Part shown: positions 60,172-64,000 of the stretch, one piece after another
Numbering within the stretch: the stretch's first letter is position 1
Layout of the letters: each line of letters starts with the position of its first letter
DNA from: an uncultured Clostridia bacterium
GTDB lineage: Bacteria; Bacillota; Clostridia; Christensenellales; Borkfalkiaceae
Assembly (NCBI GenBank): GCA_947626575.1
Contig: CANQSR010000003.1
Span: 1-64,000 of the forward strand
Reading direction: 5' to 3'
Length of the DNA: 64,000 bases
The notes under the pieces: model-generated
The model's database searches: none
The model's input: the letters and a program-made list of their open reading frames with translations, nothing else
What the model was told of the DNA's origin: nothing
Program-made: the position numbers and the translations under genes

Positions 60172-63033
60172 TTATTTGCGGGCAGAAGGAAACACAAACA
60201 GGGTGATTTCCCCGCCGCCCTCTTTGGGAGTGCGGTAACGTTCGGCAAGATCGGGACCGCAGGCGTTGGATCCCACGCCTGACATGAAGAAGTCGAGGGA
60301 AAGGTGCGTCGCCGTACGGGGCGGGAGTTCCCAATCGTGCGCGTATTCCGTATATTCCTCCTGCGAACGGGGAAGGGCGGAAAAGGAGAAATTCCCCTCC
60401 GCGCGGAGCATCCTTTTTCCGTCGGAAAGTTCCATAAAATCGCACCCGAAACGGCTTCCGTTCTCCTGCGGGCGAACGTAATCCACTTCCATGTTGCTCA
60501 CCCTATCCGAATACCTCTTTTTGATGCAGGAGAGGCGGCGGTCAGTATAGCTCTCATAGGGGCCGTAGCCGAAATAGTTGACGTTCTCGAAGGAAGGAGC
60601 GAGCGCCGTTCTCATGCCGATACGGGGAAGGAAGGGAATAAATTCCGCACAGCGGTAGTCGAGCTTCACCTTTAACGCCCCCTTGTAAAGGGTATAGGTG
60701 AGGGTGAAATAGACCGACGGGAGATAATGCGCCGTAGCGAGATATCCCTCGACCGTGACCGTATTTTCTCCGCACGTAATGCTTTTCGCCTCCTGCTTTG
60801 CATGGAGAAGGGCGTCTCGCCAGATGGGAACGAGCTTCACGTCGTTATCGATGGGGGCGCGCCACACATTGAGGCGAAGGGGCGATTTGAGAAGTTCCCC
60901 GCCGGCGCAAACCATGGAAACGATCTCGCCCGAACGGCGGTCGATTTTAAGCTTCATTCCCTCCGTATCGGCGGTGAGGGTCCTCCCCTCTTCAAGAAAT
61001 TTGCACGGGGACGGCTGTACGGGAATAGAGCGGCGGCGCTCCTCCGTCCACCCCGCATAGGCAAGCTCGTGTCCCGCGGGGAGAACGCCGTCCGCCGAAG
61101 CAAGCCGCACGCGCGCCTCGACGATCTCCGCCCGTCCGACCGTAATTTCTTTTCTTTCCTGCGGCGGAAGGGAGAAGTTAAGCGTCTGTTTCGCGCACGT
61201 TTCGCCCTCATAGAAAAACACATCGAGTTCGAGCGGAAGCGTTTTGAAATACAGGCGGGAAGTGAGAACGAGCGCGTCCCCCTCCCTTTCCAAACGGACG
61301 GGAGCGTAAACTTGTTTCATCTCCATAGACTTCTGCGTGATATTGTGTTCGGAATCGAGAATGCCGTCCATGCAGAAATTTCCGTCGTGGAGAAGTTCTC
61401 CGTGATCGCCGCCGTATGTCAGTTTACCGTTCACGTACACGCCGTGGTCTGCCCATTCCCACACAAATCCGCCCATGTAGCGGGGAGAAGAATCGAGAAG
61501 CTCCCAATATTCCTTGAAGTCCCCCGGTCCGTTGCCCATGGCGTGGCAGTATTCACAGAGGACGAAGGGGCGGTCCTCTTCCCTATTTTTCTCATAATTT
61601 TGTTTGATCGTCTCCACCGAGGGGTACATGGCGCTCACGACGTCGGCGATCCTGCCGTACTCGTTGAGGCGGCTACCGTCCCCGTAAATGAGGGTGGAAC
61701 GCTCGTAATGTACGGGGCGGGAATCGTATGATTTTACCCATGCGGAAGCGGCGGAAAAATTCTCCCCGCATCCCGCCTCGTTGCCGAGGCTCCACAGGAT
61801 GACGCACGGACGGTTTTTATTGGAGATGACGTTGCATTTCTGCCTTGCGACGAATTCCTCCGAAAAGCGGGCGTCCTTTGCGAGGAAGTCGTACTCTTTC
61901 TCGACGTCACAGCCGGGGAAGCGGAGGATGCAGCCGTGCGTCTCTAAATCGCTCTCGGACATAACATACAGCCCGATCTCGTCGCATAGCTTGTAAAATT
62001 CGGGGAGAGCGGGATAATGCGAGGTACGAACGGCATTCACGTTGAGTTCTTTCATGCGGGTGAGGTCGCGCCGCACGTCCTCTTTTGTCACCGTTGCGCC
62101 CGTGCGGGGGTTAGAATCGTGGCGGTTGACTCCCATGAGTTTTACGGGTCTGTCATTGACGAGGAAGAGTCCGCCTTCGATCTTTACCGTGCGGAAACCG
62201 ACCTTCTCTCCGATAACTTCCCCCGCATGGGAAATCGTGAGCTCATAGAGGTTCGGCGTCTCCGCACTCCAAAGGCGGGGATGATTTATGCGGAAAGTGA
62301 CTTCTTCGCCACCCATTACGCGTTTTTTCTCCCCTTCAAAGCAAATTTCCGCCTCGTCGCCCTTTTCGAGGGTGAAGGTGAGAACACCGTTCTCGTCCGC
62401 TTCGATGCGGTAATCCGTGATGTGTCCGAAGGGACGGGAGAGAAGATAGACGTCGCGGAAGATGCCTGTATAGCGGAGCTTATCCTGATCTTCGAGATAG
62501 GAACCCGCGCACCACTTGGGTACGAGTACGTCAACGGTGTTCTCCCCCACGCGGACGAAGGGCGTGACGTCGAACTCGCTCAAACGATGGGAAATGTGTG
62601 AACAGCCGACCTTCTTCCCGTTGACGTAGAGAAAGAAGAAGGGATCGACGCCCTCGAAGCAGAGATACCGCTTCATCCTCTCCCCGCCGAGCGTAAAGCG
62701 GCGGCGGTAGTGAAAAACGGGCGTATTGTTCGGCACATGAGGCGGATCGAAAGGAAAGGGATATGGCACGTTGACGTACTGAATGGCGTCATATCCGTGC
62801 AGTTGCAGACAGGACGGGACGGGAATTTCGTCCTTCGGCTCTTCCTCGTAAAAGGTCTCCGGAACATCGAAGATGCAATCATACTTGCGGACGCGCCAAG
62901 CGCCGTTCAGATCGAGAAAGCGGCTGCTCGAAATGCGCTCCGCAAAGGGATCCTCCCCCTCCGCGAAGGGAATGTAGTAGGCGCGGGGCGCTTCCACGCC
63001 CTCGAAGACAAGTGTTTCAAATTCTTTTTTCAT
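60172..63033 (-). CDS. lacZ: GH2 beta-galactosidase
   Basis: 953 aa, cytoplasmic. Domain order is sugar-binding jelly roll (about 40-200), Ig-like domain, TIM barrel (about 290-580) and C-terminal beta domains. Acid/base E419 is in LWSLGNEAGCG and nucleophile E494 in VLCEYCHAMGNGPGDF, both LacZ-like. GAGGG is 6 bases before the ATG at 63033; the ORF to 63264 overlaps the upstream gene and is not used. It follows a surface-protein gene by 59 bases. Beta-galactoside is the likely substrate; the LacZ-type architecture argues against beta-glucuronidase. Confidence 0.92.
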   Translation of the reverse strand: MKKEFETLVFEGVEAPRAYYIPFAEGEDPFAERISSSRFLDLNGAWRVRKYDCIFDVPETFYEEEPKDEIPVPSCLQLHGYDAIQYVNVPYPFPFDPPHVPNNTPVFHYRRRFTLGGERMKRYLCFEGVDPFFFLYVNGKKVGCSHISHRLSEFDVTPFVRVGENTVDVLVPKWCAGSYLEDQDKLRYTGIFRDVYLLSRPFGHITDYRIEADENGVLTFTLEKGDEAEICFEGEKKRVMGGEEVTFRINHPRLWSAETPNLYELTISHAGEVIGEKVGFRTVKIEGGLFLVNDRPVKLMGVNRHDSNPRTGATVTKEDVRRDLTRMKELNVNAVRTSHYPALPEFYKLCDEIGLYVMSESDLETHGCILRFPGCDVEKEYDFLAKDARFSEEFVARQKCNVISNKNRPCVILWSLGNEAGCGENFSAASAWVKSYDSRPVHYERSTLIYGDGSRLNEYGRIADVVSAMYPSVETIKQNYEKNREEDRPFVLCEYCHAMGNGPGDFKEYWELLDSSPRYMGGFVWEWADHGVYVNGKLTYGGDHGELLHDGNFCMDGILDSEHNITQKSMEMKQVYAPVRLEREGDALVLTSRLYFKTLPLELDVFFYEGETCAKQTLNFSLPPQERKEITVGRAEIVEARVRLASADGVLPAGHELAYAGWTEERRRSIPVQPSPCKFLEEGRTLTADTEGMKLKIDRRSGEIVSMVCAGGELLKSPLRLNVWRAPIDNDVKLVPIWRDALLHAKQEAKSITCGENTVTVEGYLATAHYLPSVYFTLTYTLYKGALKVKLDYRCAEFIPFLPRIGMRTALAPSFENVNYFGYGPYESYTDRRLSCIKKRYSDRVSNMEVDYVRPQENGSRFGCDFMELSDGKRMLRAEGNFSFSALPRSQEEYTEYAHDWELPPRTATHLSLDFFMSGVGSNACGPDLAERYRTPKEGGGEITLFVFPSARK

Positions 63034-63092
63034 CTTTTTCCCTCGGAAAAGGCGGCGCGGAGATCCCGCGCCGCCCCTCGTTTTTTGTTCCG

Positions 63093-64000
63093 TCAATCCG
63101 TGAAGTTTGCAATGAATGCGGAGATTTTGGTATCGTCGAAAGTGATCGAGAAATCTTTCACGCTCGCCGAGCCGTCCTGACAGCGCAAGCCGACTTTTGC
63201 TTCGCCGCTGCCGAAGAGCGCGGCGAAATCCGTATCGTGTTCCTCTCCGTAGAAGGCCGCCCACTCCGCGCCACGGTTTGTGAGCGTGATACTCTGCCGT
63301 ACCGTCTTTTCGCCTTGCGAAAGCTCAACGTACAAAGTCCCTTCTTTCATTGCGATCGCGTAGGTATATTCGACGTTTCCGGGACTATCCATTATGCCGC
63401 CGTTCACCCAATATTGCCGCGCACCCCAAGGATTATCGGAAACGATCATCGTGTTTGTATCATTGTTGTTCGCTATGTCAAAATTCGGAAGAATGTAGTA
63501 AGTCTTTCCGTCGACCGTAACGACGAAGCCCGCCGTCGCCCAACCGGAACCCGTTGCATGGGTGAATTTGCCCGTCGCATAGAAGGAAGTCCCCGTCTCG
63601 GCCCCCGCGTCGTCGGTCAACCAATACACGCCGTTTGGACCGAGATCGACCTTTTCGGGCTTGATGTTCGCCTTGGTGATCCACTCATCGAGCGTCGTCG
63701 CGTCCTCCGAATAGACGAACTTCGAGAAGGTGCTGAGGCTGCCGCCTGCCGTCGCGAGCCCGACGTCTGTCTTCATGCTCTCCGTAAATCTTACTTTGTA
63801 GTTAATGACGAAGGCGTCGTTGACGAAAACATAGAGGTTGACGCCGTCGCGCACGACCGTGACTTTGGTGCCGCCTGCGTCGGTCGGTCTCGCCCCCACG
63901 AAGCCGGGCTCCTGCGCGTCCACTCTTCCGTCGCCGTCGCCGGTGTACCAGGTGATGAGGGTGGCGTTTCTCGACCAGTTCGACATACTCTGCGCACCCG
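63093..64000 (-). CDS. Surface beta-sandwich (LamG-like) protein, C-terminal part
   Basis: About 301 C-terminal residues are visible; the frame stays open to the window edge, so the ATG at 63986 is internal. The sequence has jelly-roll features of concanavalin/LamG-type modules (TKVTVVRDGVNLYVFVNDAF, KVGLRCQDGSASVKDFSITF). Two such domains seem present, with a linker (YWLTDDAGAETGTSFYATGK). No catalytic motif. Probably part of a large secreted or anchored glycan-binding protein, transcribed ahead of lacZ. Confidence 0.7.
   Translation of the reverse strand, partial: GAQSMSNWSRNATLITWYTGDGDGRVDAQEPGFVGARPTDAGGTKVTVVRDGVNLYVFVNDAFVINYKVRFTESMKTDVGLATAGGSLSTFSKFVYSEDATTLDEWITKANIKPEKVDLGPNGVYWLTDDAGAETGTSFYATGKFTHATGSGWATAGFVVTVDGKTYYILPNFDIANNNDTNTMIVSDNPWGARQYWVNGGIMDSPGNVEYTYAIAMKEGTLYVELSQGEKTVRQSITLTNRGAEWAAFYGEEHDTDFAALFGSGEAKVGLRCQDGSASVKDFSITFDDTKISAFIANFTD

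Noticed and set aside
1..64000. tRNA, rRNA, prophage or transposase
   Set aside because: No cloverleaf-like sequences, rRNA landmarks, integrase or transposase motifs were noticed by eye; a dedicated RNA and profile search was not possible.

Overview
The window reads as a chromosomal piece of a Gram-positive anaerobe of the class Clostridia. It resembles the uncultured gut lineages around Christensenellales, but that placement is an inference from protein style and not a measured phylogeny. Supporting signs are lipobox lipoproteins instead of outer-membrane proteins, AGGAGG-type ribosome binding sites, sigma-A promoters with 17-bp spacers, intrinsic terminators, and ABC sugar importers without their own ATPase. 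The density of glycoside hydrolases and surface lipoproteins points to a glycan-degrading lifestyle.

Region 1 (1-17.5 kb, almost all minus strand) is an alpha-glucan (starch/glycogen) locus: 4-alpha-glucanotransferase, surface pullulanase, an InlB-repeat lipoprotein, a MalEFG-type importer, a surface alpha-amylase, a cytoplasmic neopullulanase-type GH13 and glycogen phosphorylase (cut by the window edge). A LacI-type regulator is divergent from malQ. Beyond it lies a two-gene unit coding for a 773-aa surface lipoprotein and a secreted SusE/SusF-like protein. The malQ promoter and the promoter of this second unit carry the same pair of inverted ACGTAAATA sites at identical spacing, so they are probably co-regulated.

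Region 2 (17.9-22.1 kb) is a small regulatory island: XRE regulator, ECF-type sigma factor, secreted C39-like cysteine peptidase and a membrane protein that looks like an anti-sigma factor. On the other strand are a 38-codon ORF and a 466-aa protein with a C-terminal nucleoside-deoxyribosyltransferase/TIR-like domain. Three copies of one 31-bp promoter-like element (TGTAACATTTT-N9-AACAGTTAWAT) flank these genes and fit ECF promoter geometry. I consider this the best candidate for an undescribed system.

Region 3 (22.2-45.2 kb, minus strand) is a tightly packed array of 15 genes from nagB to a LarA-like protein, probably one operon controlled by the divergent AraC regulator. It encodes two GH16 proteins (one surface, one apparently cytoplasmic), an ABC importer, a 1413-aa three-module surface lipoprotein, GH20, NagA, a phosphohexomutase, a GH94 phosphorylase, an SDR, a PfkB kinase, 6-phosphogluconate dehydrogenase and a LarA-family epimerase. 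It combines amino-sugar catabolism with a sugar-acid branch.

Region 4 (45.3-54.6 kb) has the AraC regulator with a GNAT_C/acyltransferase-domain protein, a probable cobalamin riboswitch driving a DUF4430 lipoprotein and an ECF-transporter S component, a rare GxGYxYP-LacI fusion protein, a DUF4965 glutaminase-A-like protein and a YhcG/DUF1016 PDDEXK nuclease.

Region 5 (54.7-64 kb) has rarA, three copies of a roughly 230-bp intergenic repeat, a membrane protein divergent from a small XRE regulator, three small genes each followed by the same short tail sequence, a GH2 beta-galactosidase and the 3' part of a further surface protein. I saw no tRNA, rRNA, CRISPR array, transposase or phage module.
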